Assembly (NCBI GenBank): GCA_963422685.1
Contig: OY730442.1
Location: 682,001 to 746,000 of the forward strand
DNA length: 64,000 nucleotides
Direction: 5' to 3'
Source: Spongiihabitans sp963422685
GTDB taxonomy: Bacteria; Pseudomonadota; Gammaproteobacteria; Arenicellales; Poriferihabitantaceae
Below the pieces are notes generated by a model that searched no databases, had not been told where the DNA came from, and saw only the letters and a program-made list of their open reading frames with translations. Below, piece after piece: positions 48,411-57,381 of the stretch; positions within the stretch are counted from its first letter, which is position 1; each line of letters starts with the position of its first letter. A program made the translations under genes and the position numbers.

Positions 48411-49943
48411 ATGTCAGAACGAGCAAAAAAAAGAGGCGGGCGGCGCGGGCGACAGCAGCAGGCGCAAAGCGCTGTTCCGACGATAACGCCCTATATCACC
48501 CGCAAAATACCCGAGTATGAATTGCTCAATGAAGAAGGGCTATGCCTGATAGAAAATAATGCCGACATTATTTTGCAGGAAATCGGCATCGAATTTCGAT
48601 ATGAACCGGCATTAAAGCTGTTCAGGCAGGCCGGAGCGGATGTCACGGGCGACCTGGTTCAATTCCCCGGGGGGATGTGTCGAAAAATCATTCAGGATTC
48701 CGCACCATCGATTTTTGAGCAAAAAGCACGCAACCCGCAGCGCAATGTCATGATCGGCGGCAAACATACCGTGTTTGCCCCGGTCTACGGCCCGCCATTT
48801 GTGCGTGACCTGGACCGGGGCCGCCGCTACGCCATGATTGAGGACTTTCGCAACTTTGTAAAATTGACCTACATGCTGCCATCCCTGCACCATTCTGGCG
48901 GCACCGTGTGCGAACCTACGGACCTTCCGGTCAACAAACGCCACTTCGACATGGTTTACAGCCACATCAAGTACAGCGACAAGCCATTCATGGGTTCAGT
49001 CACCCAGCCGGAGCGAGCCCGGGACACCGTGGATATGTGTAAAATTCTGTTTGGTGAACAGTTTGTCGAGGACAATACCGTGGTGGTTAATCTGATCAAC
49101 GCAAACTCGCCCATGACCTTTGATGAAACCATGCTCGGCGCCTCGGAAGTTTACGCCCGTAATAATCAGGCCAGCGTTATTTCTCCGTTCATACTCGCCG
49201 GCGCAATGTCCCCGGTGACAGCCGCCGGCACCATGTCGCAAATACTCGCAGAAGCGATGGCCGGGATGGCATTCACCCAACTGGTTCGACCCGGTTCGCC
49301 GGTGATTTTCGGCACCTTTGCCAGTTCCATATCGATGCAGTCCGGCGCCCCCACGTTTGGCACACCCGAGCCCTCGCTGGTGCTGAATGGCTGTGCCTCC
49401 ATGGCCAGACGCCTCGGCGTACCATTCAGAAGCGGCGGTTCATTGTGCGGCGCTAAAATCCCCGATGGACAAGCCGCCTATGAAAGCGCCCATACTATCC
49501 TGCCCACTGTGACTGCGGGGGTGAATTTTGTATTGCATGCCGCCGGCTGGCTTGAAGGCGGGCTGTCTTCGAGCTATGAAAAGCTGGTGATGGATGCAGA
49601 CCAACTGGGCATGATGCAGGTTTTTGCGGATGGCGTTGACCTTTCAGAAAATGCCCAGGCGCTCAGCGCGGTGCGAGAAGTGGGCCCCGGCCAGCATTTT
49701 CTGGGCTGTAGCCATACGCAAGATAATTTTAAAACTGCTTTTTATCGCTCCAGTATCGCCGATAACAACAGTTTCGAACAATGGGAAATGGAAGGTTCAA
49801 TGAATGCAGTCAGCCGGGCTAACAAGCTGTGGAAACAAATGCTGAATGATTACCTGGAACCGGCTCTGGACCCGGCTATTGACGAAGCGCTGCTGGAATT
49901 TATCGCAAAACGAAAGAATTCGTTCGCAGATTCAAACATCTAG
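48411..49943 (+). CDS. Trimethylamine methyltransferase (MttB) superfamily protein, divergent from GbdR-like regulator
   Basis: A 510-residue MttB-family protein with a basic N-terminus (MSERAKKRGGRRGRQQQ) followed by YELLNEEGLCLIENNADIIL. Typical blocks are LPSLHHSGGTVCEPTDLP, VYSHIKYSDKPFMGS, MTFDETMLGASEVYARNNQA, SPVIFGTFASSISMQSGAP and GQHFLGCSHTQDNFKTAF. No pyrrolysine TAG is in frame. It differs clearly from the module 1 MttB (Ser/Cys in place of several residues), so it probably has another amine substrate. No corrinoid partner is nearby. Likely controlled by the adjacent regulator. Confidence 0.85.
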   Translation: MSERAKKRGGRRGRQQQAQSAVPTITPYITRKIPEYELLNEEGLCLIENNADIILQEIGIEFRYEPALKLFRQAGADVTGDLVQFPGGMCRKIIQDSAPSIFEQKARNPQRNVMIGGKHTVFAPVYGPPFVRDLDRGRRYAMIEDFRNFVKLTYMLPSLHHSGGTVCEPTDLPVNKRHFDMVYSHIKYSDKPFMGSVTQPERARDTVDMCKILFGEQFVEDNTVVVNLINANSPMTFDETMLGASEVYARNNQASVISPFILAGAMSPVTAAGTMSQILAEAMAGMAFTQLVRPGSPVIFGTFASSISMQSGAPTFGTPEPSLVLNGCASMARRLGVPFRSGGSLCGAKIPDGQAAYESAHTILPTVTAGVNFVLHAAGWLEGGLSSSYEKLVMDADQLGMMQVFADGVDLSENAQALSAVREVGPGQHFLGCSHTQDNFKTAFYRSSIADNNSFEQWEMEGSMNAVSRANKLWKQMLNDYLEPALDPAIDEALLEFIAKRKNSFADSNI

Positions 49944-50097
49944 CAGGGTAGAGTCATGTGAACTGGTGGTCAAACCGGGGCCATAACCGGGGTCACAGGC
50001 CGGGGGCGTTAGCATAACCAGGCCCGGAAACACCCTGCCCCTGACCATGGACCAGCTCCCCTGTTCTTTTCCATACTGCTGGACACGGACCCAAAGG

Positions 50098-50300
50098 GAA
50101 TCGCATATTTGACCTGCTGGTTGATTCCGACCTTCTAGTATTCAAGAAGACTGGAGAAAGACCTGAGCAAATCCACCATAAGCCTTCCCGAACTCTTCCA
50201 GAAGTTTCCCAATAAGAACTCCGCTAAATTCCGGCCGGATGGCGCTGCCACACTGTCAAGAGCGCGAGGGGCGGCAGGAAGAAACTTTACGCAGAGCCTG
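50098..50300 (+). mobile_element. IS1595-like transposase remnant (left copy)
   Basis: The reading EKDLSKSTISLPELFQKFPN (from about 50156) matches the N-terminal part of IS1595-type transposases. It is followed by a decayed zinc-ribbon-like region (PHCQERE in another frame). About 60 bases upstream are shared with the right copy. The element has no DDE part. It forms the left edge of the glycosylation island; 49944-50097 shows nothing else. Confidence 0.6.
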
Positions 50301-50356
50301 GCCAGCCGGTGCCGTTATTCACCGACCGGGAATTCGTCTTCCCAAACCCGGCTGCC

Positions 50357-52357
50357 TCATCGGTTGCCCGGAAAAGAAAACTCCGCTTTCCAGAGCTGGC
50401 CTTCGCCGGAGATGTACTGGCCGGTGCGGATGCGGGCGATCGGATATTCGGGGAGGTTAACCGTCGCTACGCACTTGCCGTCGAAGTGCGCGCCTGACTG
50501 ATTGAAACCGAAGTCGTAGTTGTCGAACCCGTACCGCTTGCGGCGGTCGGGGAGGTCCTGGGCATCGGCGGGAACAATGTGCAGGAAGATGCCCGCTTCC
50601 GTATCTGCCCGACTGCATGGCTTCTTGATGTAGGTCAGGGTGTTCTCGCCGGCGTTGTGGTACAAATCGAAGAAGTCGCGGGCGATGGGTTCGCCGGATA
50701 CAACTTGCCGATAGATCTTCAGACACGATCTTCTGTCAATGGATATCACGCTGAGTATGGTGCTGCCATAGAGCTCGCGTGTATAAACCGGTTCGGTCCG
50801 AAGATGACATCGATTGTCTTCTATGGTCACTCCTGTGAAAACTTCCATGCGGTGATTGGTAACATGGAAATCAGCCTCATCAGCAGCAGGTGTGACTATC
50901 CTCTCACGAACCTCTTTCGGCAGAATGAGAAGATTTCGTCTTGCGTGATTGAAGTCCGAGTCGACAGATATTTGGGAAGAAGGATATCGCTCGACCAGAT
51001 ATTCCAACGCTTCACGATACGAAACCCCCCAATACTCCATGTTGTACTGCGTGCGCAGATACCCCGGTGTAGCTCGGTCCACCAGAAAATTGAAATAGAC
51101 ACTCTGGTAGGGATGAATTCCAATCATCGAGAAGACCGTTGCGGCGACGCTCATTCCCACCAGAACATACATTCCTCTCCGCAAAATATCGCGCTTGACG
51201 AGGGACACGAGCCAGTGCAGGCCGAACAGGGCGAGAACACAGAACGGCGCATAGAGGAAGTACATCTGCCGCCATCCATCGTAGAGAGTGGAGCGCAGCA
51301 GCACAACAGCAAGAACGGGCAGCGTGAAACAGGCGATGAGCAGAAATCCGAAGCGCAGGGATGTGTTGCAAAGCACGTCGCGGGGGCGGGCGATGGCTTG
51401 ACGGAAGACGGAGACGATCCCGACGACACCTAGCAGGACTACGACCGGTGGCGTCGTGATGGTGAACCAAGTGGGAATGTAATGTGGCGGGAGATTTGTC
51501 CCATGGAACAACTTGCCTTGGAACAATGAAAACGAATTGTTGGGATAATGGACCATTAGCGTGAACGCTTCGACGAAATGGCCGATGGGGTCGCTCCACA
51601 GATACGGCCAGGTGGCGTACACGGTGAACGCGCTGGCCAGCGCAAACAGCCCGGCTGTCAGCAGGACGTGCCTTCTCTCCGCCCACCCACCGGAAGCATG
51701 AATGAGATCGAAGACCCGCATGGCGAGCGGGGCGGCGAAGAGCATGACGCCCAGGATGCGGATGTTGGTGAGGAGCCCGACGCCCACACCGCACAAGAGG
51801 AAGGCGGCAAATGTATCCTTCTTGAATGCACGGTGAATGAGAAACAGGGCAATCATGAACATGCTGAGAAAGGGGATATCCTTGGAATTGAAGAAGGAGT
51901 GGGCGTACATGCGGGGATGCAGCAGGAACAGCAGCAGGGCGAACAGCGCCAGCAGCCGGTTGTTGAACAGACGGTATACCAACAGGTAAGAGAAGACTCC
52001 AGCGACCAGAAAGAACAGGTGCGTCAACAGATGGCGGCTCAGATAGATGCTGCGGCTGTCTTCCAGTCCCAGGAGTCGCTCGATGAACAAGAGCGGCAGT
52101 TCGATTGCGACACCGTAACCCCGGTCCTTGGGCCGCAGCAGGGCATCATCGTCTCCGCTAATGTAGTCGGCGGTGGTTATGGCGATATGGCGTTGAACAG
52201 GCTCGTCCCAGGATATGCCGTAGTCGTCGAGGACGAGAGCGCCCACCAGCATAAACAGCGCGCAGGCAATCAATGCGCTGTGGGGCGCCAGGAACCGGAC
52301 TGCCCGCGCCGAGCAGCGGGAATTCGTGGAAACACCGAATATTGTGGCGTCAGACAT
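50357..52357 (-). CDS. PMT/ArnT-like (GT39) membrane glycosyltransferase with a novel C-terminal module
   Basis: 666 residues. The first ~430 form ten or more membrane helices with the GT39-type first loop DDYGISWDEPVQRH (Asp-Glu pair) and DPIGHFVEAFTLMVHYPNN. A soluble region follows, and residues about 552-660 form a separate module (LTYIKKPCSRADT, FLHIVPADAQDLP, KRYGFDNYDFGF, GKCVATVNLPEY, ARIRTGQY) also found twice in the next protein. GT39 proteins use polyprenyl-phosphate sugars at the outer face of the inner membrane. It starts within the stop of the upstream gene (TAATG), so translation is coupled. Acceptor unknown. Confidence 0.75.
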   Translation of the reverse strand: MSDATIFGVSTNSRCSARAVRFLAPHSALIACALFMLVGALVLDDYGISWDEPVQRHIAITTADYISGDDDALLRPKDRGYGVAIELPLLFIERLLGLEDSRSIYLSRHLLTHLFFLVAGVFSYLLVYRLFNNRLLALFALLLFLLHPRMYAHSFFNSKDIPFLSMFMIALFLIHRAFKKDTFAAFLLCGVGVGLLTNIRILGVMLFAAPLAMRVFDLIHASGGWAERRHVLLTAGLFALASAFTVYATWPYLWSDPIGHFVEAFTLMVHYPNNSFSLFQGKLFHGTNLPPHYIPTWFTITTPPVVVLLGVVGIVSVFRQAIARPRDVLCNTSLRFGFLLIACFTLPVLAVVLLRSTLYDGWRQMYFLYAPFCVLALFGLHWLVSLVKRDILRRGMYVLVGMSVAATVFSMIGIHPYQSVYFNFLVDRATPGYLRTQYNMEYWGVSYREALEYLVERYPSSQISVDSDFNHARRNLLILPKEVRERIVTPAADEADFHVTNHRMEVFTGVTIEDNRCHLRTEPVYTRELYGSTILSVISIDRRSCLKIYRQVVSGEPIARDFFDLYHNAGENTLTYIKKPCSRADTEAGIFLHIVPADAQDLPDRRKRYGFDNYDFGFNQSGAHFDGKCVATVNLPEYPIARIRTGQYISGEGQLWKAEFSFPGNR

Positions 52358-54783
52358 TATCCTTCCTCACGATATGGCAAGAACTCTCCTTTCCAGAGCT
52401 GGCCCTCGCCGGAGACGAACTGGCCGGTGCGGATGCGGACGATGTCGTAGTCGGGGAGATTGACAGTCGCCATGCACTTGCCGTCGAAGCGTACGCCGCG
52501 CTGTTTGAAATCGAAGTCGTAGTTGTCGAAGCCGTATCGCTTGCGGTGGTCGGAGAGGTCGCGGGCATCGGCGGGAATGATGTGCAAGAAGAACTTCGGC
52601 TTCATGTCCGCCAGACTGCACGGCTCTCTGATGTAGGTCAGCGCATGTTCGTCAACGTACACGCTGAAGTGGGAGCGGCTTATGGGCTCGGCGGCAACAG
52701 CAGCTTCGTACATACTCCGATAGGGATTGTCATCGTCACCAGCGGATTGATCGACTTGGAATATCACGCCGTCACTAAACTCCGCTACCGTCTTCAACTT
52801 CGGCAGTGCGCGAAGATCCGCAGCTCTGTAGTCGAGACGAATGTTTGCATAAAAATCATGAAACCAGACGATATGGGAACCGTCCGCAACACTTTCGGAC
52901 CACCGACGTATCCAATGTTGTTCATTCGCAGGTTTACCAATTGCCTTATCGACCGTGCGGATGAACTGTCCGGTTCGGATACGGGCGACGGGGTACGTCG
53001 GAAGCTTGACTGTCACCATGCACTTCCCATCGAAATGTGCGCCGTTCCGGTCGAAATAGAAGTCATAGTTGTCGAACCCGTACCGCCTGCGGTGATCGGG
53101 AAGATCGTTGGTATCGGCAGGGACAATGTGCAAGAGGAAAGGCGCCTTCGTATCCGTCCGGCTGCACGGCGCCTTGACGTAGGTCAGGGTGGACTTGCCG
53201 AGATACACGTCGAAGCGGGAACGGAGCACGGGATCACCGGACACGACGGTCTCGTACGTTGATTGATCGCGAAAAGTCTCTTCGTTCCGTGTCGTCAGGA
53301 ACTCACCCATCCATACCACATCGTCGGATAGTTTGCGGTGGTGGGGCAAATCACTGAATATCGCGGTTTCATCGGTGTGGATATATATAGGATATACGTC
53401 GTTGCTGAATACAAAACCGTTGATGGGATTTCCCCGGATATATTGAAGAACTTCGGAATCTGCAAACCTTGCGTTGGCATACCCCAGGCCGATGCCGTTA
53501 TTCGCCCGTTCTATGGCGCGCGCATTCAGCACCATTTGCCAGGCCAGCCACAGGGAGAGCGTTGTCATCAGGAGCACCGGCCAACCAACCTTGTATTTCG
53601 CCCAGGCAGATGTATCAATCGTCGGCAATCGGCTAGTGGTTTGCACCACCTCTTGCTCCCGTGCATGGTACAGAGAACGATCCGTCAGCCATAGCATCAG
53701 GAACAGCAGCGGAATATACAGAGGAGTGACGTATCTTGACTGGATCCCGTGCTCAAAGGTACCCAACATCGCTGCCGCAACGAGTGCGGCCATATACGCC
53801 AACGCGAACCCGCCGAATGTGGGGAGCAGAAGCCCGCCGGTCCAGGCTTCTCTTTTCCGGTGCCAGTGGACGAACCCATATCCAACCACTATCGTCAACG
53901 CGAGCAGGGCCGAGCCAGCCGCCGGTTTCGCAGCGATGGATAGAAGATTGTGCGGTAGCAAATCGTGAAAAACCCACTGGGCGAAGACCTTTGCGATTTG
54001 ACCCATCACCTCCGGCAACGATTGGCCGGAGAAACCCCTGTGTCCAGCAGGTTGTCCGGTGAACAGGGAAGTCCGCAGCATCCACAGACATACCGGAGCG
54101 GCTGCAATCAGCACATAGGCAGTGATGCGCTTCAGTCTCTCCAGCCACGTAACGCCGTGCTGGAGAACCAGCAACGGCACGACAGCAGCCAGCACCGCAA
54201 CGCCCATGAAGCGCGTCAGGCAGGCCAGGGCGGTGAGCGCTGCCGCCCACAGCAGCGCCGAGCGTTTGCCCTCGCTCAGGAATGTATCAGTCTGAATGAG
54301 CGCGAGGAGGGTGAACAGGATGAAGGCGGGTTCGCTCAGTACCCAGGACGCGGTCTCCGCCAATGGGAGGGAGAGCATGACAGCCAAGCTACCCCACAGG
54401 GCCAGGAAGCCGGATTCCAGGCGCTGCCGCAGATAGTGTCCGGCGGCCAGGACGGTCAGCCCGAAGATGGCGGCGTTGAGTGGGCCGGCGACGGCGTGGG
54501 GGTCGAACACGCCGAGACTGGCTGCGGCGAGCAGCAGGGGGTAGAGCGGGGGCCAGGAGGCATATAAGGATCCGCTGATTTCAACAAAACCGTCTCCCGC
54601 CAACAGATTCCGGGCCACGCCGATGTAGTTGATGGAATCCCAATGCAGCCCCGGACCGTAGGTGACTTCGCGTGCCAGGACGAGGGCCGCCCCCAGCACC
54701 GCGAGAACCGCCAGCAACCATTTAGAGCCGTCGGGACGGAATCGGGCCATGCGTTCGATGACGGGTTCTGCCCAGTCACGCAT
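52357..54783 (-). CDS. GT39-like membrane glycosyltransferase with two C-terminal YGFDNYDF modules
   Basis: 808 residues. The N-terminal 460 residues are PMT_2-like, with GLHWDSINYIGVARNLLAGDG (catalytic-loop Asp), ASWPPLYPLLLAA, ASWVLSEPAFILFTLLAL and many membrane helices. The soluble C-terminal part has two copies of a module of about 100 residues (around 516-611 and 699-802). Each shows LTY-[IV], PCS, FLLHIVPAD or FLHIIPAD, YGFDNYDF, FDGKCM, and RIRTGQF. The paired cysteines in each copy could bond. The gene overlaps the flippase-like gene upstream by eight bases. It is part of a four-gene minus-strand operon. Confidence 0.75.
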   Translation of the reverse strand: MRDWAEPVIERMARFRPDGSKWLLAVLAVLGAALVLAREVTYGPGLHWDSINYIGVARNLLAGDGFVEISGSLYASWPPLYPLLLAAASLGVFDPHAVAGPLNAAIFGLTVLAAGHYLRQRLESGFLALWGSLAVMLSLPLAETASWVLSEPAFILFTLLALIQTDTFLSEGKRSALLWAAALTALACLTRFMGVAVLAAVVPLLVLQHGVTWLERLKRITAYVLIAAAPVCLWMLRTSLFTGQPAGHRGFSGQSLPEVMGQIAKVFAQWVFHDLLPHNLLSIAAKPAAGSALLALTIVVGYGFVHWHRKREAWTGGLLLPTFGGFALAYMAALVAAAMLGTFEHGIQSRYVTPLYIPLLFLMLWLTDRSLYHAREQEVVQTTSRLPTIDTSAWAKYKVGWPVLLMTTLSLWLAWQMVLNARAIERANNGIGLGYANARFADSEVLQYIRGNPINGFVFSNDVYPIYIHTDETAIFSDLPHHRKLSDDVVWMGEFLTTRNEETFRDQSTYETVVSGDPVLRSRFDVYLGKSTLTYVKAPCSRTDTKAPFLLHIVPADTNDLPDHRRRYGFDNYDFYFDRNGAHFDGKCMVTVKLPTYPVARIRTGQFIRTVDKAIGKPANEQHWIRRWSESVADGSHIVWFHDFYANIRLDYRAADLRALPKLKTVAEFSDGVIFQVDQSAGDDDNPYRSMYEAAVAAEPISRSHFSVYVDEHALTYIREPCSLADMKPKFFLHIIPADARDLSDHRKRYGFDNYDFDFKQRGVRFDGKCMATVNLPDYDIVRIRTGQFVSGEGQLWKGEFLPYREEG

Positions 54784-55810
54784 TGGGAGCCTCCGTATTG
54801 ACGGCGGCCGGTGGCTGGACTGGCCGTCGCCACGCTAACAAGCAGAGCAGACCGGCCGCGGTCACCGGCGCCCACAGCACCGCGTGGACGGTGAGCGCGA
54901 AGGCGGCCGCGGCTTCTCCGGGGGCGCCGTACGCGGCGAGACCCTGGGCGGCGAAGTAGTCGAACGTGCCGAGGTGTCCCGGTGCGCTGGGGAGCATCGT
55001 GGCGAGGGTGCCAGTGGCGAGGGAGAACCACGGACCCGGCGGCGCGGCGCCGGCGTGAACGGCGCCGGCCACGGCAACGAACACCACCCCTTCGCAGGCC
55101 CACGCGACGACCGACAGGCCGATGAGCACAAGCATCCTTGCCGGCGAGCGCACGAGTCCAAGCGCTTCGATCAGATGCGCGCCGTGTCCGGAGACGACCT
55201 CTGGCCAGCGCCGGGCAGCGAAGAAGCGGCGCCGCCCCCAGCCGCATCGGAGACGGCGGAGCGCGGGCGCGAGCAGCAGGACAAGGACCGCGACAAGGCC
55301 AAGGCCCGCCAGCCATGTCGCCGTGACGACGAAGCCGTGCGGGAAACCGCCTGCCGAGGCGTCGTCGGACAGCTCCGGCAAGCCGAGCAGACCCAGAAGG
55401 AACACGCCGAGGAGAACGCCGACGTCCAGGGTCCGCTCGATGACCAGGGTGCCCGCCACCCGCATGGCCGGCGACCGAAGCTGGCGACAGTAACCAAACA
55501 CGCGCAGAGCATCCCCGGCCCGCAAGGGCAGCACGTTGTTGACCCCGAGACCAACCAGAAATGGCCGTATGCAGGCGCCGAGAGGCAGGTCCGGTTCGAG
55601 GACGCGCAGCATCCACCACCAGCGCAGGATGCGCAGCGCGATGCCGGCGGCCAGGAAGGACAGGGCGAGCATGAGCATGGAGGCCGACAGTCCGGCGAAC
55701 GCCCGCCCCAGCGTCTCCAGGTGCAGCTCCCGCGCGAGCAGCCATGCGAACCCTGCGGTGGCGGCGAAGCCGAGCGTCAGCCTCAGCCACCGCGCCCCCG
55801 AGCTACCCAT
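54776..55810 (-). CDS. Flippase-like / lysylphosphatidylglycerol synthase transmembrane family protein (UPF0104)
   Basis: A 344-residue polytopic protein with about eight membrane segments and the family core ILRWWWMLRVLEP, FLVGLGVNNVLPLRAGDALR and TLVIERTLDVGVLLG, then the late LPSAPGHLGTFDYFAAQG. These membrane domains occur in lipid flippase-like or AglD-like proteins and in MprF. Between a GtrB-like enzyme and GT39 transferases, the simplest role is moving the polyprenyl-phosphate sugar across the membrane; that is inference. The very high GC and codon use differ sharply from the flanks. Overlaps of eight bases with both neighbours indicate an operon. Confidence 0.8.
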   Translation of the reverse strand: MGSSGARWLRLTLGFAATAGFAWLLARELHLETLGRAFAGLSASMLMLALSFLAAGIALRILRWWWMLRVLEPDLPLGACIRPFLVGLGVNNVLPLRAGDALRVFGYCRQLRSPAMRVAGTLVIERTLDVGVLLGVFLLGLLGLPELSDDASAGGFPHGFVVTATWLAGLGLVAVLVLLLAPALRRLRCGWGRRRFFAARRWPEVVSGHGAHLIEALGLVRSPARMLVLIGLSVVAWACEGVVFVAVAGAVHAGAAPPGPWFSLATGTLATMLPSAPGHLGTFDYFAAQGLAAYGAPGEAAAAFALTVHAVLWAPVTAAGLLCLLAWRRPVQPPAAVNTEAPNA

Positions 55811-56795
55811 GCGCTGTCTCTTCCCCCGTCATCGGTCGGGCTGCCTCGGCGAACCCCAGCCGCTCCTTGATCAGATAGAGCGGACGCTGCTTCACCTCGT
55901 GGTAGATGCGTCCCAGGTATTCGCCGAGGATGCCGAGGCACACGAGCTGCACGCCGCCGAGAAAGAGGATGGCGATGAACAGCGACGCCCAGCCCCCGAC
56001 CGATGCGTTGAGCAGGACGCGCATGACCAAGGCATAGGCGATGCCGGCCAGGGCCAGCCCGGAGGCAAGAAAGCCGAGCCATGTCGCAAGGCGCAGGGGC
56101 GTTAAGGAGAACGATACGATGGCGTCGATGGCGAGCCGCCCCAATCTAAGGTACGAGTACTTGGTTCTGCCCGCGGCCCGGGGCGCCCGTCGATAAGGGA
56201 CAGGCTCCTGACGAAAGCCGGTCCAGGCCACCATGGCGCGCACGAAGCGACCGCGTTCCGGCATGGCCAGGAAGGCGTCCACCACTTTGCGGTCCATGAG
56301 CCGGAAATCGCCGGTGTCGAGAGGAATGGGGAAGTCGGCGAGCCGGTCGAGAAGCCGGTAGAAGGCCCGGGAGGTCCAGCGCTTGAGCCATGTCTCGCCG
56401 TCGCGCCGGGTACGGACGCCGTAGGCAACATCGGCTCCTGTGCGCCAGCGGTCGAGCATCTCGGGGATGACTTCGGGTGGGTCCTGCAGGTCCGCGTCGA
56501 TGATCACGACGACATCGCCGGCGGCGTGCTGCAGGCCGGCGGTGACCGCGAGCTCGTGGCCGAAATTGCGCGACAGGGCCAGGACCCGTACCCGCGCGTC
56601 GGCGCACTGTAGCTGACGCAGGACGCACAGCGTGGCGTCGCAGCTACCGTCGTCTACATAGAGGAGCTCGAAGTCGAGATCGGCGACGGTTTCCAGGACG
56701 GCGGCGAGACGGCGGTGGGTGTCCCGGACGACCGGTGCCTCGTCGAGGCAGGGGACTACGACGGAGAGGGAGGCAGGAGCGGTTCGATCACCTGC
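55803..56795 (-). CDS. GtrB-like GT2 polyprenyl-phosphate glycosyltransferase, 5' end cut by poly-G
   Basis: The frame runs about 330 residues from the poly-G edge. It opens SLSVVVPCLDEAPVVRDTHR, continues LLYVDDGSCD, SRNFGHELAVTAGLQHA and the metal site IIDADLQDPPEVIPEML (DxD), then a C-terminal pair of membrane helices (TPLRLATWLGFLASGLAL, SLFIAILFLGGVQLVCLGI). This is the bactoprenol/dolichol phosphate glucosyltransferase type (GtrB, DPM1). No start codon is in the frame before the poly-G run; the nearest frames upstream are interrupted by a stop at TAA. A short automated start at 56507 would cut off the nucleotide-binding region. First in a high-GC operon. Confidence 0.75.
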   Translation of the reverse strand, partial: AGDRTAPASLSVVVPCLDEAPVVRDTHRRLAAVLETVADLDFELLYVDDGSCDATLCVLRQLQCADARVRVLALSRNFGHELAVTAGLQHAAGDVVVIIDADLQDPPEVIPEMLDRWRTGADVAYGVRTRRDGETWLKRWTSRAFYRLLDRLADFPIPLDTGDFRLMDRKVVDAFLAMPERGRFVRAMVAWTGFRQEPVPYRRAPRAAGRTKYSYLRLGRLAIDAIVSFSLTPLRLATWLGFLASGLALAGIAYALVMRVLLNASVGGWASLFIAILFLGGVQLVCLGILGEYLGRIYHEVKQRPLYLIKERLGFAEAARPMTGEETAHG

Positions 56796-56820
56796 GGGGG
56801 GGGGGGGGGGGGGGGGGGGG
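56796..56820. repeat. Homopolymer of 25 G
   Basis: A run of exactly 25 G on the plus strand, at the 5' edge of the GtrB-like gene (poly-C on its coding strand). Sequence to the right has lower GC and different character. It may be a true tract or a false join. Confidence 0.95.
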
Positions 56821-57026
56821 TAGAAGAGAGATTGATATTCAAGGCGTTAATCAACTTACAAGTGTGCCTGGGAGTTTACAATCTGTTTGATCCAATGCTA
56901 CCGGAAACGCGCAGAAAGATTGTACAAAAAACCGCCACAGTTACAGGTTGCTTCACGGGCATTTCTTTAATGCAATTTACGACATAAACGTTACCATTTG
57001 CAAGGTAAACACCGGGGTTACGGCAG
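56821..57026. other. Intergenic stretch right of the poly-G run
   Basis: About 200 bases with no intact gene or recognised motif. Short frames on both strands lack ribosome sites and family signatures. It has moderate GC, unlike the operon to the left. A TTG in the minus direction near 56840 could open a frame into the GtrB-like gene only if the poly-G run were one base longer. Confidence 0.4.
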
Positions 57027-57303
57027 GGAATTATATGCTTGACTCGCTGATTGATTTCAGTCCTCTTGTGTATTAAGAGGGCTGGAGAACGATCTGAGCA
57101 AATCCACCATCAGTCTTGTGGAAATTTTCCAGAAGTTTCCCGACCGGGACACCGCCGGGCCTTTGGGCGGCATTGTGGAGATTGACGAAACCTGTGTGAG
57201 CGGGAAAGAACGTGACAAACATGCCGACAAGAAGCGGCGGGCCGGGTGTGGTACCGTTTCTGTCAGGGCTTTGAACCTCTTCAGTGTTTCTCTTTCTGGG
57301 TAA
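57027..57303 (+). mobile_element. IS1595-like transposase remnant with internal deletion (right copy)
   Basis: From about 57089 the frame reads ENDLSKSTISLVEIFQKFPD and then, after an in-frame loss of the zinc-ribbon and linker, GGIVEIDETCVSGKERDKHA with KKRRAG, the first Asp-Glu block of the IS1595 DDE domain, ending soon after. The upstream 60 bases match the left copy. The two remnants lie in the same orientation around the glycosylation island. No inverted terminal repeat was found. Confidence 0.65.
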
Positions 57304-57381
57304 GACATCCAAATCCCCGCACCATCCCTGATTTTTTGTGTATCCTCCATTTGTCTTTCACACAAAAGCGAGATTTTCGAT

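Noticed and set aside
51012..51794. 260-residue frame inside the GT39-like gene
   Set aside because: Arg- and His-rich shadow of the real frame, no motif or ribosome site.
54456..55790. 444-residue open frame on the minus strand overlapping the flippase-like and GT39 genes
   Set aside because: High GC gives long chance frames; composition is Arg/Pro/Ala-rich with no motif, while the other frame has clear membrane segments and family motifs.
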